Origin: UBA11612 sp965228575
GTDB lineage: Bacteria; Pseudomonadota; Alphaproteobacteria; Rhodospirillales; Rhodospirillaceae
Assembly (NCBI GenBank): GCA_965228575.1
Contig: CBDDHW010000004.1
Coordinates: forward strand, 1-64,000
Reading direction: 5' to 3'
Length of the DNA stretch: 64,000 nt
Part shown: positions 38,414-47,645 of the stretch, in pieces
Layout: each line of letters opens with the position of its first letter
Position numbering within the stretch: the first letter of the stretch is position 1
The notes under the pieces: model-generated
Seen by the model: only the letters and a program-made list of their open reading frames with translations
Told to the model about the DNA's origin: nothing
Database searches by the model: none
Program-made: the position numbers and the translations under genes

Positions 38414-39355
38414 TCACCCGCTTGCAGCCGGTTGATTCGGCAGGTCGAGCACCCAGGTGTTATCCGCATCGTCCGCCGCTTCGGCCGCCACACGCCGATA
38501 GCGGATCAACAAGACAAGTGACCAGATCGAAAATACCAGGTAAGTCGCCGCGGACACACATATCGGAAGCCCCACGATAACGGCACCCGTCGACCCCGAA
38601 CCGATGGCGGCGACGATGCCGGCAATAATCCCGAACAACAAGATACTCAACAAAGAAATGATCACCCCCCACATCACAATCTTTGTCTGCTTCGCCAATC
38701 CATAATCCGGCACACGCAGCGCCAACCGGCGGGCATAAATGAATATCAGGATTTGCCCGACCAAGCCGAGCACGCCCGAAACGATATCAAAAACACCAAT
38801 CGCCTCCGGGACGAACAGGCTCACGCCCATCCCAAGAATAGCGATCGCTGTGGACACGATCACCGCGTAACGGAGCACGACGCGCAACGGCCACGACCCG
38901 GGCTCGATTACGCTCGGCTCGGGCTCAGTGATCAACCAGACCCCCACCACGTAGATTAACGCCGGCAGCGCGGTCAGCATTTCAAAAACCGTCATTAACC
39001 CGGTCGACGCCCCACCTGAAGAACCTAGAACAACCATCGACACGACAACGCTAAAAACGCCCAGCAAGATCCCCGCAACCACGCTCCACAAGATCACATT
39101 TACGCCTTTTGCGATGTTACGGACCCAGCTGGGGTCGCTGAAACGCAACTGATCTCCGAGCACCGATTTGCCAACCGGCGTGCCACACTCCGGGCAGACG
39201 CGATCGACATTCAGCCCTCGCAGGTTGTACCCGCAATGCTTACAGTTCAGGTCGTGATAAATCGGGCCTTCCCCGTAGGGCGAATCGCCGTACGAAGTGT
39301 GCGAGTTCTCGTCCCCCTCGGGCACGCCGACCAGATCATACGTTTCGTCAGACAT
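38414..39355 (-). CDS. Multi-pass membrane protein with N-terminal zinc ribbon
   Basis: From ATG 39355 the protein is 313 residues. The first 50 are acidic and polar and contain C-x2-C-GYNL-x8-CPEC at about residues 37-57, a small zinc ribbon near-identical in design to the one inserted in CstA. Six or seven hydrophobic segments follow, starting NVILWSVVAGILLGVF. No transport or enzyme motif is visible. This type of ribbon plus membrane part recurs in Planctomycetota and lacks a function. The gene diverges from nothing close; ftsH lies downstream on the same strand with its own terminator between them. Confidence 0.75.
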   Translation of the reverse strand: MSDETYDLVGVPEGDENSHTSYGDSPYGEGPIYHDLNCKHCGYNLRGLNVDRVCPECGTPVGKSVLGDQLRFSDPSWVRNIAKGVNVILWSVVAGILLGVFSVVVSMVVLGSSGGASTGLMTVFEMLTALPALIYVVGVWLITEPEPSVIEPGSWPLRVVLRYAVIVSTAIAILGMGVSLFVPEAIGVFDIVSGVLGLVGQILIFIYARRLALRVPDYGLAKQTKIVMWGVIISLLSILLFGIIAGIVAAIGSGSTGAVIVGLPICVSAATYLVFSIWSLVLLIRYRRVAAEAADDADNTWVLDLPNQPAASG

Positions 39356-39421
39356 GCAGACTCCCAGAACGTGTACCAATGACGCGCAGTCAGGATAGCA
39401 GAATCACGGTCATAACCGTAT

Positions 39422-39454
39422 AAAAAACACCCCCATCTAACTTAGATGGAGGTG
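39422..39454 (-). terminator. Intrinsic terminator of ftsH
   Basis: Beyond the ftsH stop the minus strand has a 13-bp stem (CACCTCCATCTAA with TTAGATGGGGGTG, one mismatch) with a tiny loop, then six T. This is a strong hairpin. Confidence 0.85.
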
Positions 39455-39482
39455 CGCGGTGGGAATCCAAATTTAGACAGGG

Positions 39483-41531
39483 TTATGCCGGGCTGGGCAT
39501 CACGCCGGGCGCCTCATCATCCAGCCCCGACTCCTGCTTAGTCTTTGCGGACGCGGCGGCGTCGGCAGCGGCTTTGTCTTTCTCTGCCTGAAGAAGCTCG
39601 CTGACGGTCGCCTTGGTCAACTGCTCGCCACGCATGATCTTGTCGACCTCGTCCTTGCTCAGCGTTTCATACTTCAGCAGGGCCTGGGCGAGCGCTTCGA
39701 GCTGCTCGCTGTGATCCTCGATCATCTTGCGTGCTTCGCTGTAGGTCTGGTCGATCAGGGCTTTGACCTCTGAATCGATCAGGCGTGCGGTCTCGTCGCT
39801 GTAGCGTTTGTCCGGCTGCTCCCAGGGCTGAAGCGACTCGTCGACGCCGTAGAGCTGGAAGCCAAGCTTCTCACTCATGCCGTACTCAGTAACCATCGCA
39901 CGGGCGATCGCGGAGGCCTGGCGGATGTCCTGCGAGGCACCGCTTGAGATGTCGTCACAGAACATGTCCTCAGCGATACGGCCGCCATAGGTCACACGGA
40001 GCTGCGACAGCAGTTGCTTGCGTGTGTGCAGGTGGCGGTCCTTCTCCGGGAGCATAAACGTCACGCCCAGCGCCTGACCGCGTGGGATAATCGTGACCTT
40101 GTGCAGCGGCTCGGAATGTTCATCGAAATACATGATGATGGCGTGGCCGGCCTCGTGGTAGGCGATGACCTTGCGCTCGTCCTCTTCGATCTTGTGGCTC
40201 TTGCGAGATCGGCCCCACTTGACCTTGTCGCGTGCCTCTTCCAGGTCGTCCTGCTCGACAAAATCCTTAGCCTGCATGGTCGCGCCGATCGCGGCCTCGT
40301 TGATGATCGCGGCGAGGTCGGCACCTGAGAACATCGGCGTGCCACGCGCGAGCTTCTCGAGGTCGACATCGGGGCTCATCTTGATCCGACGGCTGTGGAC
40401 CTTGAAGATCTCGGCCCGGCCCTTGATATCCGGCAGCGGCACGTGGATCTGGCGGTCAAAACGCCCCGGACGGGTCAACGCGGGGTCAAGTACGTCCGCG
40501 CGGTTGGTCGCCGCGACGACGATGACCTGATCGTTGCTCTCAAAGCCGTCCATCTCGACGAGGATCGCGTTGAGCGTCTGCTCACGCTCGTCGTGGCCCC
40601 CGGAGGAATAACCGTTACCACGGCGACGCCCGACGGCGTCGATCTCGTCCAGGAAGATGATGCACGGCGAAGAGTCCTTGGCCTGCTTGAAGAGGTCACG
40701 CACGCGCGACGCACCCACGCCGACAAACATCTCGACGAAGTCTGAACCGCTGATCGAGAAGAAAGGCACGTCGGCCTCGCCGGCCATCGCCTTGGCCAGC
40801 AGCGTCTTGCCGCAGCCCGGCGAGCCGATCAGCAGCACACCGCGAGGCACACGCCCGCCAAGCCGCTGGAACTTCTTCGGGTTCTTAAGAAATTCGATGA
40901 TCTCCCCGACCTCTTCTTTGGCTTCGTCTATGCCGGCGACATCCTGGAGTGTGACCGTCGAGTGCTCCTTGTTGACGACCTTGTGCTTGGATCGACCGAA
41001 GTTGCCGAGCATGCCCGGGCCGCCGCCGGAGTTTTTCAGCGAGCGGAAGACGAAGAAGTAGATCAGGAACGCGAAGAGGATCAACGGGCTCCAGGTGATC
41101 AGCATGTGGATCAGGTAGCCGTTGCTGGCTTTAAGCTTGAAGCCCTGCCCGATCGCATCGAGCTTGTCCATCATTAACGGGTGAGTCCGGTCGGTAAGGG
41201 TGACCATGACCTTGCCGCCGGGCGCCTTTTCAGCGACCTCACCGGAGACACCTTCCTTGAGCGTGCCGACCGCCTGCGAGGATTCGACAATGACGTCGCC
41301 GTCGAAGTCGCCTTGCTCAGCGTAAGCGATGAACTCTTTCCAGTTGATCTCCGCCGGGCGGTTCTGCTGGCTGGAGAACATCAGGAGGATGGCGACCATC
41401 AGGCCGGCGAACAACAGCCAACTGACCATGCCCCGGGATTTGAAACCCGGGTTGCGCTGGCCCTGATTGGGCTTATCGTCCTGGCCTTCCTTCTTGGGGC
41501 CGTTCTTGTCGGGGTCTTTGGGGTCAGACAT
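39483..41531 (-). CDS. ftsH: ATP-dependent zinc metalloprotease FtsH
   Basis: FtsH is a membrane-anchored AAA+ protease that degrades misfolded membrane proteins and regulators. The N-terminus is charged and cytoplasmic; the first membrane helix covers residues 35-52 and the second about 143-165. The AAA module has Walker A GSPGCGKT at 236-243, Walker B IIFLDEIDAVG and the second-region-of-homology arginines in RPGRFDRQIHV. The zinc protease site is HEAGH at 459-463, with the third ligand further on near IRQASAIARAMVTEYGM. The 682-residue length and C-terminal acidic Ala-rich tail are normal. The gene is followed by a strong terminator. Its regulation is not visible. Confidence 0.97.
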   Translation of the reverse strand: MSDPKDPDKNGPKKEGQDDKPNQGQRNPGFKSRGMVSWLLFAGLMVAILLMFSSQQNRPAEINWKEFIAYAEQGDFDGDVIVESSQAVGTLKEGVSGEVAEKAPGGKVMVTLTDRTHPLMMDKLDAIGQGFKLKASNGYLIHMLITWSPLILFAFLIYFFVFRSLKNSGGGPGMLGNFGRSKHKVVNKEHSTVTLQDVAGIDEAKEEVGEIIEFLKNPKKFQRLGGRVPRGVLLIGSPGCGKTLLAKAMAGEADVPFFSISGSDFVEMFVGVGASRVRDLFKQAKDSSPCIIFLDEIDAVGRRRGNGYSSGGHDEREQTLNAILVEMDGFESNDQVIVVAATNRADVLDPALTRPGRFDRQIHVPLPDIKGRAEIFKVHSRRIKMSPDVDLEKLARGTPMFSGADLAAIINEAAIGATMQAKDFVEQDDLEEARDKVKWGRSRKSHKIEEDERKVIAYHEAGHAIIMYFDEHSEPLHKVTIIPRGQALGVTFMLPEKDRHLHTRKQLLSQLRVTYGGRIAEDMFCDDISSGASQDIRQASAIARAMVTEYGMSEKLGFQLYGVDESLQPWEQPDKRYSDETARLIDSEVKALIDQTYSEARKMIEDHSEQLEALAQALLKYETLSKDEVDKIMRGEQLTKATVSELLQAEKDKAAADAAASAKTKQESGLDDEAPGVMPSPA

Positions 41532-41691
41532 CTGCGATTGCTCTTTGGGATTAGGTCTATTATCAGGCCTTGGGGCACTGCCGGATCAATGCCTTTGACA
41601 AGGCATTCTAGCCACGTCTTGTGTGCCACGCCGGGTTAGTATCGGCTAAATCAGCCTGCCGGGCCGATTAAGGCCCGATATCAGACGTTTT

Positions 41692-42219
41692 TTACCAGTC
41701 CGCCTGCATCGTGGAGACGATATCACGGGCCAAACGCTGCACAGCCTGATGCTGAGCGACCTCGAAAGGCTCGCCCACACCGGCGGTAGGAATGTACCGG
41801 CCAACCGAAACAAAGCCCCTTCGGCCGCGGATCACGTCCCCGGTACGCAGGTCTTTCCAGTGAAAATCAACCGTTACGGACAGTTCCAGCTCCTGGGGCA
41901 CACCCCCCGGTCGGCGTCGGCTTAGCTGCTTCTGCTCGATCAGCGTGATCGTGCCTTCCAGGATCGTCTCGGCTGTGCCCGGCGAAACCACGCGGTACGG
42001 CGTCCGGGACTGCACCTGCTTGGTCAAAGCCTCGGCCAACTCGAATTCTACGCCGCGATAAAACGTCCGGTTCTCGAAGATCGGCGTCGCCACCGTCTGG
42101 TAGGTGTCCGGGAACAGCTCCTTGCTGCTGTAGCCGCACCCGGGCAGAACCACGACGCCCACCAGCAGGGCAAACCAAAGCAACACACCGACTGATTGAA
42201 ACCGGCATCGGGACATCAA
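41692..42219 (-). CDS. lptE: LPS-assembly lipoprotein LptE
   Basis: LptE plugs the LptD barrel in the outer membrane and helps deliver lipopolysaccharide. The signal peptide ends with the lipobox LPGC, lipidated Cys28, followed by GYSSKELFP. The mature protein shows the LptE pattern: TVATPIFENRTFYRGVEFELAEALTKQV, YRVVSPGTAETILEGTI, then beta strands ending ARDIVSTMQADW. At 175 residues the length is typical. Its start overlaps the end of the bamD-like gene by 4 bp, so the two are co-translated. It implies an LPS-containing outer membrane, unless this lineage uses LptE differently. Confidence 0.85.
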   Translation of the reverse strand: MMSRCRFQSVGVLLWFALLVGVVVLPGCGYSSKELFPDTYQTVATPIFENRTFYRGVEFELAEALTKQVQSRTPYRVVSPGTAETILEGTITLIEQKQLSRRRPGGVPQELELSVTVDFHWKDLRTGDVIRGRRGFVSVGRYIPTAGVGEPFEVAQHQAVQRLARDIVSTMQADW

Positions 42220-43493
42220 GGCTTCTCCGGCTGCGTGTTGGATGGATCGGTCGGCGGCAGCGTCTCCGCTTCGGGCAGTCGTGTCGGGCTCACCGGGGCA
42301 ACCGGCTCATCGACCTCTTGCTCCTTAACCGGCTCACCCGTGGCCTCATCCACCGATTCCTCGGCGGCTGGCTCTTGCGTGCCCGGCTCCATGGGCTCTT
42401 GGGTCTGCCCAAGCTCCTGCACCGCCTGGTCCAGCTCATCCGCGGTCGGCGGCTGGATCGGTTCGGGCAACGGGACACGCTGGGGCGCGGGACGATCTTG
42501 ATCTGGCGACCGCTCTACAGGCAGCACCTCAACGCCCATCTCGTCCAACCGTTCGATCGCGTCCTGCGCCGCGGCCGTCTGGGGGTAATCCTGCACGACA
42601 CGCTGATACAGGTGCGCCGCGCTGTGGGGCTGGTGCCGGACCTCGTGCCACTTGGCCGCTTCCATGTCGCGCATCGCCAGGGATTCGTCGATACGGATCA
42701 ACAGCGCCTCGACGCCGATCCGCTGCGCCGATGCGGGGAACTCCATGCGGTAGGTCTTCAGACGCTGGGCCGCATCGATCAGTCCGGTGGCGTCGAAGTT
42801 CGGGCCCTTGAAGCGGGCGAGGTTCGCCTGGATCAGCCGGAGCATCGCCCACTCCCGGCGTTCGCTGTCGGGGTAGTTGATCAGGAACAGGTCGTACGCC
42901 TCGCTGGCGCTGTCCATCTGGGGCTTATTAAAGTAGTAGTCCGCCAGCGCCAAACTCGCCATTTCTCCAAGCTCGCTGCCGGGGCTGCGCTCCTGGATAC
43001 GGATGAAGATCTCTTCGGCTTCACCGGTCGCCGGGAGGATGCGCATCCCCCACAACCGACGCTTCGTGCCGGAAACGAACAGCTTGGCGAGTTCAAACTC
43101 ACGCTGCTGGGCGGTGTGGAACTGCTCGGAGGACGGGAACTCGCGGATGACGTATTCGTAATCAAACAACGACTTGAAGAAGTTCTCCCGGGTCACGTTC
43201 GCATCGCCACGGACGAGGTAGGCTTCAGGCAGCAAGGCGTGGTCGGGGTGGGATTCGATCCACTGATCCGCCAGTTCCTTGGCCTTTTCACCCTCGCCTT
43301 GAGCGATTAGTCGCCGGATGGTGTCGAGCTCCCCCGCAGGAGAATCCGGATCATTGGCCTGCTGCTGGACCCACTTGCCGTCCTGCAGCTCGTGCCGCTG
43401 CTGGGCATCACAAACGCCGACACCAAGCAGCACCGTCAGGCCGGCCAGCGCCAACACGGGCACGCCCCGGGCACCCTGATCAAGAACTGACAT
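42216..43493 (-). CDS. BamD-like outer-membrane assembly TPR protein
   Basis: BamD is a TPR lipoprotein of the BAM complex, which inserts beta barrels into the outer membrane. From ATG 43493 the 425-residue protein begins with a signal sequence (VPVLALAGLTVLLGVGVCDA), where Cys28 is not in a canonical lipobox. Several TPR units follow: EGEKAKELADQWIESHPDHALLPEAYLVRGDANV, FFKSLFDYEYVIREFPSS and SASEAYDLFLINYPDSE. The last 100 residues are Pro/Glu/Gln-rich and disordered. An upstream ATG (43502) is equally possible. It may instead be a more general TPR protein. The close link to lptE strengthens an outer-membrane role. The gene comes first in the operon. Confidence 0.75.
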   Translation of the reverse strand: MSVLDQGARGVPVLALAGLTVLLGVGVCDAQQRHELQDGKWVQQQANDPDSPAGELDTIRRLIAQGEGEKAKELADQWIESHPDHALLPEAYLVRGDANVTRENFFKSLFDYEYVIREFPSSEQFHTAQQREFELAKLFVSGTKRRLWGMRILPATGEAEEIFIRIQERSPGSELGEMASLALADYYFNKPQMDSASEAYDLFLINYPDSERREWAMLRLIQANLARFKGPNFDATGLIDAAQRLKTYRMEFPASAQRIGVEALLIRIDESLAMRDMEAAKWHEVRHQPHSAAHLYQRVVQDYPQTAAAQDAIERLDEMGVEVLPVERSPDQDRPAPQRVPLPEPIQPPTADELDQAVQELGQTQEPMEPGTQEPAAEESVDEATGEPVKEQEVDEPVAPVSPTRLPEAETLPPTDPSNTQPEKP

Positions 43494-43741
43494 ATATCCC
43501 ATGAAAATCGGCTCCGTCCCTGTTCGACCGGGATTAACCGATAGATCATAGACCACCGTGTAACCGTCAGCAAAACAAGGCCTAGATACGCTAAGCAACG
43601 CGGGGAAACCGGAACCCGCCCATTGAGCCCCGCACGCAGGCAACCCCCGCCCCGCCGCCTTGCGCCCCACGACCCCACGCGGGCACGCAGGCTTGACACT
43701 GTAATCCGACTAACTCTAATATGCCCCGTTCAAAGCCAAAC

Positions 43742-43814
<73 letters not shown>

Positions 43815-43817
43815 TTG

Positions 43818-43846
43818 AAAAACCCCTTCGAGTGAAGGGGTTTTTT
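43818..43846 (+). terminator. Intrinsic terminator of tRNA-Lys
   Basis: Directly after the tRNA a stem AAACCCCTTC/GAAGGGGTTT with a short GAGT loop is followed by TTTTTT. This is a classic rho-independent terminator. It is nearly symmetrical, so it could also serve the converging prepilin-like gene. Confidence 0.92.
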
Positions 43847-43875
43847 GCTAGGCCCGTATCGTATTCATAGCCGGC

Positions 43876-44862
43876 TTATTTATGCGGCGAAACATACACA
43901 TCTTCCAGGCTGCCGGAAGCCGAACCCGCCGCATGGCCATCCGCAAAGGCAACATTCATCTTATCGCCGTGCCTGTCAGCCGGGCCGTCTTCGTCATCAT
44001 TAATCGAAAAAGGCAAGCGTGCCCTGGCGGTCGAGTGCTCTTCGACGACCGCCAGTGTGCCGCGTTTCTCTTCATCCGATGAAGAGAACAGCGTGCCCGC
44101 GTGGTACATCAGGACCTGCCCATCGGTGTAGACCTGAGCCCCGCTTGCTGGGGTGCTGACATTCTTACGCGTGCCGCAGTCTGCATAGAGCATGGTTTTG
44201 GAAGTGCTGCGGATCTGATCGAGGCTCCCGTTGATTGGCCCGCCGCCGATGGGTGAAATCGGAACCGAGCCATTAAGCCAATTGCCACGGCCTTCATTTT
44301 TCGGCGCATCGTCATACGTCGTCACTTCCGCATTCACGCCGTACGAAACCGGCTTACGATCGGTTGGGCCGTTCGTGATATTGTTAAAGACGATGTAGCC
44401 CGGATCGATCGTGTCCTGGTTGCCGTCGCTTGGGCAGATAAAAGCTTTGCTTGTATCCGGGTCAGCGTTTTCAAAGTCTTTGCCTTCGCCCATGTACGGC
44501 ACCAATGCGCTCAACCAGTCCGCGATGCGGCTTGAGTCAGGCGCGGTTCCGGTTGGCGGAACCCACGGCGCCTGCTTGCCGCGCATCTCCGAAGGTATCG
44601 AGGTCCAGCCGGAATCGGAACTGGACAACTGAACGAAGAATCGGTGGTCCGCTGCAAACGACATCGCCGCGGTGTTCATCTGTTTGATATTGGATAGGCA
44701 CTGAGAATTCTGAGCGGTCCGCCTCGCGGCCCCTAGGGCGGGAAGCAAGATGCCCACCAGCAAGGCGATGATCGAGATCACGACCAAGAGCTCGATCAAG
44801 GTAAATGCGCGAAGCCGTGTGACTTTGCCGGTGATCCGTACCGGTACGGTGATGCGGTCCAT
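43876..44862 (-). CDS. Prepilin-like (type IV/type II pseudopilin) protein with H-x9-DG motif
   Basis: From ATG 44862 the 328-residue protein has a basic leader followed by the prepilin cleavage motif: AFTLIELLVVISIIALLVGILLPALG, with cleavage before the Phe and the +5 Glu conserved. A long hydrophobic helix extends to the globular part. The C-terminus carries HGDKMNVAFADGHA, an H-x9-DG pattern found in the large Planctomycetota pseudopilin family. A separate prepilin peptidase and secretion ATPase are needed but not visible here; the secretin at 29.7 kb could belong to the same machinery. The gene lies 60 bp from tRNA-Lys, converging. Confidence 0.9.
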   Translation of the reverse strand: MDRITVPVRITGKVTRLRAFTLIELLVVISIIALLVGILLPALGAARRTAQNSQCLSNIKQMNTAAMSFAADHRFFVQLSSSDSGWTSIPSEMRGKQAPWVPPTGTAPDSSRIADWLSALVPYMGEGKDFENADPDTSKAFICPSDGNQDTIDPGYIVFNNITNGPTDRKPVSYGVNAEVTTYDDAPKNEGRGNWLNGSVPISPIGGGPINGSLDQIRSTSKTMLYADCGTRKNVSTPASGAQVYTDGQVLMYHAGTLFSSSDEEKRGTLAVVEEHSTARARLPFSINDDEDGPADRHGDKMNVAFADGHAAGSASGSLEDVYVSPHK

Positions 44863-45485
44863 ACGTGCCTCCAAGTTGTGTGGCATGAGTTTGTGTGGCA
44901 TGAATCGGGGCCCAGGTAAACCGATTAAACTTTTGAGCCTAAAAACGATTCTGCGCCATTCAATCTCAAACCAGTCATTGCGTCTATTAGTACAGCGAGG
45001 CGAAAAAATGCAGCTACCTGAGCCAAACGCAGGTTAACAACGCGCTCAAATGCTCTCTAACTATGATATCTGTATCGGCTATGAGGTCAACCAAAAACAT
45101 CTCAAACAGAAATAATTGGAGTTAAATAATTAATATTTATTGATTTACGATCACACCTGCGTGGCTACTAATATCCAACAAACAGCCATTCTGCAATCTG
45201 TCATAAAACCGGCCTATTAGCTTGTTTTTCCTCAAATAGGCTCCAGAATTCAGGCTGTGGCAGGGATGGGCCGTGTCGTTCGCCTTTAAACTTAAGGGTT
45301 GCTAAATCGGTTAAGTGATGTTAAAATCGGGCGTGTTGATGGCTATCCCGTGCAGCCGCAGAAGGGCCAGGTCTAGATTTCTGCGTCAGCACAGACACTG
45401 CCGGAATGCCTCAACAAAGAGAACAGACCCTTCGCTTACCCCGGCGAACACAGACAGCTAAACACTTCAACTTGGAGGATGGATC
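44863..45485. other. AT-rich intergenic region without a recognised gene
   Basis: The 620 bp between the prepilin-like gene and the PEP-CTERM gene, both read outward, contain no convincing coding frame. The middle (about 45050-45240) is AT-rich, including runs such as AATTAATATTTATTGATT at about 45127-45144. It probably holds both divergent promoters, one of which is listed separately. No riboswitch or small RNA was recognised. Confidence 0.7.
45299..45327 (+). promoter_or_regulatory. Possible sigma-70 promoter of the PEP-CTERM gene
   Basis: TTGCTA at 45299-45304 and TAAAAT at 45322-45327 are spaced by 17 bp. The start codon is about 160 bp downstream, leaving a long leader. This is a plain consensus match and is not tested. 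Confidence 0.35.
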
Positions 45486-46834
45486 GTGAAATATCTCAGC
45501 TCAACCCTGTCCGTCACAGTCGTAGCGGCTGGCGTAGCCTCGGCTCAGATCGTCGTCGACGGTACCGCCGATGCCGGGTACGGCTCCGCGCTGTCAACCC
45601 AAAACACCGAAACACACTTTGGCAACTCCACCGATGCCGACCCACGGACCTCGGCTGCGGGTTCTGAAATCGATCAGGTCTTCGGCGTGGTACAAGGCGG
45701 CTTCTTGTACCTGACCATCGCGGGCAACCTGGAAAACAACTTCAACAAGCTGGAGATCTTCATCGACTCGGTCGATGGCGTTGGTCAGAACACTCTGGAC
45801 GGGCCGAACCTGCCTGCCGCGGTGGACGCCTTTTGCTGCGGTGGTTTCGGGACTTCTGACGGTGCGCTACAGCGCATGAACGGGCTGACTTTTGATGCCG
45901 GTATGGCCCCCGACTACTACATCACCGTTGCCAATGGCGTCGAAACTGCCGGTGACCCGCTCGGCCCGGCTTCGGCCTGGATCGCCACCGCACACTATGC
46001 CGAATTGAACAACGGCTCCGCCGGTGCCAACGTCCGCGTCGGTGGCGTGCTGGACCCATTCGGCGATGCCCTACAGGCTGACGGCGTGACCTCGCAAGGC
46101 CTGCCCCTGGGCACGATCATCGATCAGAACAACAACGATCCCGGCTCCATCCCCCTCCACGAATTCTTCGAACCGCTAGATGTCCTCAGCGACCCATTCA
46201 ACGACCGCAACCACCGCGACATGGAAAACACCATCGGCATGCTCATGGCCGTGAACCAGACCAACGTCGCCGGTGTCAACGGCTCGGGGGGCCTGACTGG
46301 GCAAACACCGGCGACCCGGAAAACGTCGTGACCGGCTTTGAATTCGGGATCCCCCTGGCCGCTATCGGCAACCCGACCGGCGACATCAAGGTCACCGCAT
46401 TCGTCAACAACGGCGACCACAACTACCTGTCCAACCAGGTCAGCGGCGTCGGCCTGCTTCAGGGCAATCTCGGCGATAACGGGCTCGGTGGCTTCGAAAA
46501 CCCGGACCTTGCCGACCTCGATTTCAACAACTACGCCGGCGACCAGTTCGTCACCATCACCCAGGGCCTACTCGAAGGCGACCTCAATGGCGACGGCTTC
46601 GTCGGCGTCGACGACCTGAACATCGTCCTTGTTAACTGGAACCAGAACGTCACCCCCGGCGACCTGGGTTCGGGCGACCCGACCGGCGAAGGCTTTGTCG
46701 GTGTCGACGACCTGAACATCGTCCTGGTCAACTGGAATAACGGCACGCCACCGGCGGGCGCTGCGGTCCCCGAGCCCGGCACGCTGGTCCTGCTTGGCCT
46801 GGGCGGCATGGCCATGCTCAAGCGTCGCCGTTAA
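45486..46834 (+). CDS. Secreted PEP-CTERM protein with two dockerin-like repeats (frameshifted)
   Basis: The start is a GTG with GGAGG seven bases before it (45474-45478), and a signal peptide is visible (LSVTVVAAGVASAQ). The main body of about 330 residues has no domain I know. Near the end two dockerin type I-like calcium repeats occur: GDLNGDGFVGVDDLNIVLVN and a GDPTGEGFVGVDDLNIVLVN copy. The protein ends with the sorting signal VPEPGTLVLLGLGG and a basic tail MLKRRR, typical for exosortase targets. The frame breaks in the G6 run at 46287-46292; adding a G reads GGPDWANTGDPENV and joins the pieces. The true protein is about 449 residues. No exosortase gene is in the window. Function is unknown. 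Confidence 0.82.
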
Positions 46835-46864
46835 GACACGACAAATACAACCATAGAATCCCCC

Positions 46865-46901
46865 ACCGGGCGTCGTTCATCAACGGCGTCCGGTTTTTAT
46901 T
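46865..46901 (+). terminator. Intrinsic terminator of the PEP-CTERM gene
   Basis: A 13-bp stem ACCGGGCGTCGTT/AACGGCGTCCGGT (two G-T pairs) with a CATC loop is followed by TTTTATTT. It lies 30 bp after the stop. Confidence 0.9.
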
Positions 46902-46924
46902 TCATAAAGCAATCGCAAACAAGC

Positions 46925-47575
46925 TCAGCCCTGCGCGGCCTGCTTGGCGTGCTCGTCGATCTCTTCACGGGTGACCTGCAGCCATTCGAGCATGTACTGC
47001 TCGTAGACGTCCTGGTGCTGGTCGTTGGAAAAGTCCAGGCGAAGCTCGTTGATCACCTTCGTGCCCTGACCGATCCACTCGCGCCAGGTGTCCTGGCCAA
47101 AGTGGTCGTAGATGAATTGCCCGACGGGCCCGCGCATAGGCGGATCGTCCAGCCGTGGCTGGGGCCTTGCCGGTCCTGCGATCAAGAACCATGTCACCCG
47201 AGGCCTCGACCTGCTGCTTGCGGTTCCGTGGCGTCCTGCACCTGCGGGATGGGCTGGCCAATCTTCTCAAGCAGCGAGCCGATCGCTTTTTGAGGCATCA
47301 CGTCGCCACGCTCCGCGGCCACGGTGTACCCCTTGGTCAGCACGGGGCCCGCCTCGGCCGTCACGCCCGAGCTTGATCAGCACCTGCCCCTGCAACTGGT
47401 AGGCCCGGCTCATCCCGGGGTTCAACTCGATCGCCTTCTCAAAGGCGCCCAGGGCGTCTTCCTGCCGATCGGCGTCGCGGTAGGCGTTGCCGAGGCTGAA
47501 AAAGGCCATGTCATCCGGCGCTTCGCGGGCCATCTGCTCCCACTGGGCGATACGTTCTTCTGCGGTCGTGCTCAT
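46925..47575 (-). pseudogene. TPR-YggX fusion, broken by several frame changes
   Basis: The N-terminus (from 47575) is a TPR: EERIAQWEQMAREAPDDMA, AFFSLGNAYRDADRQEDALGAFEKAIELNPG. The C-terminus, in another frame, is an iron-handling YggX-like domain: PMRGPVGQFIYDHFGQDTWREWIGQGTKVINELRLDFS. Between them the message continues through two other frames, with AERGDVMPQKAIGSLLEKIG and VEASGDMVLDRRTGKA. At least three changes (about 47345, 47210 and 47165) are needed, so this is either an error-prone stretch or a decaying gene. The fused protein would be about 215 residues. YggX proteins supply iron or protect Fe-S clusters; the TPR adds a protein-binding part. It diverges from the addB-like gene. 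Confidence 0.7.
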
Positions 47576-47645
47576 ACCGGATAGGATAGACGAGATTGAC
47601 AGGAAGTAAAAAGCAGGCCACTGTTTTTCTCGTTCATCCTTACCA

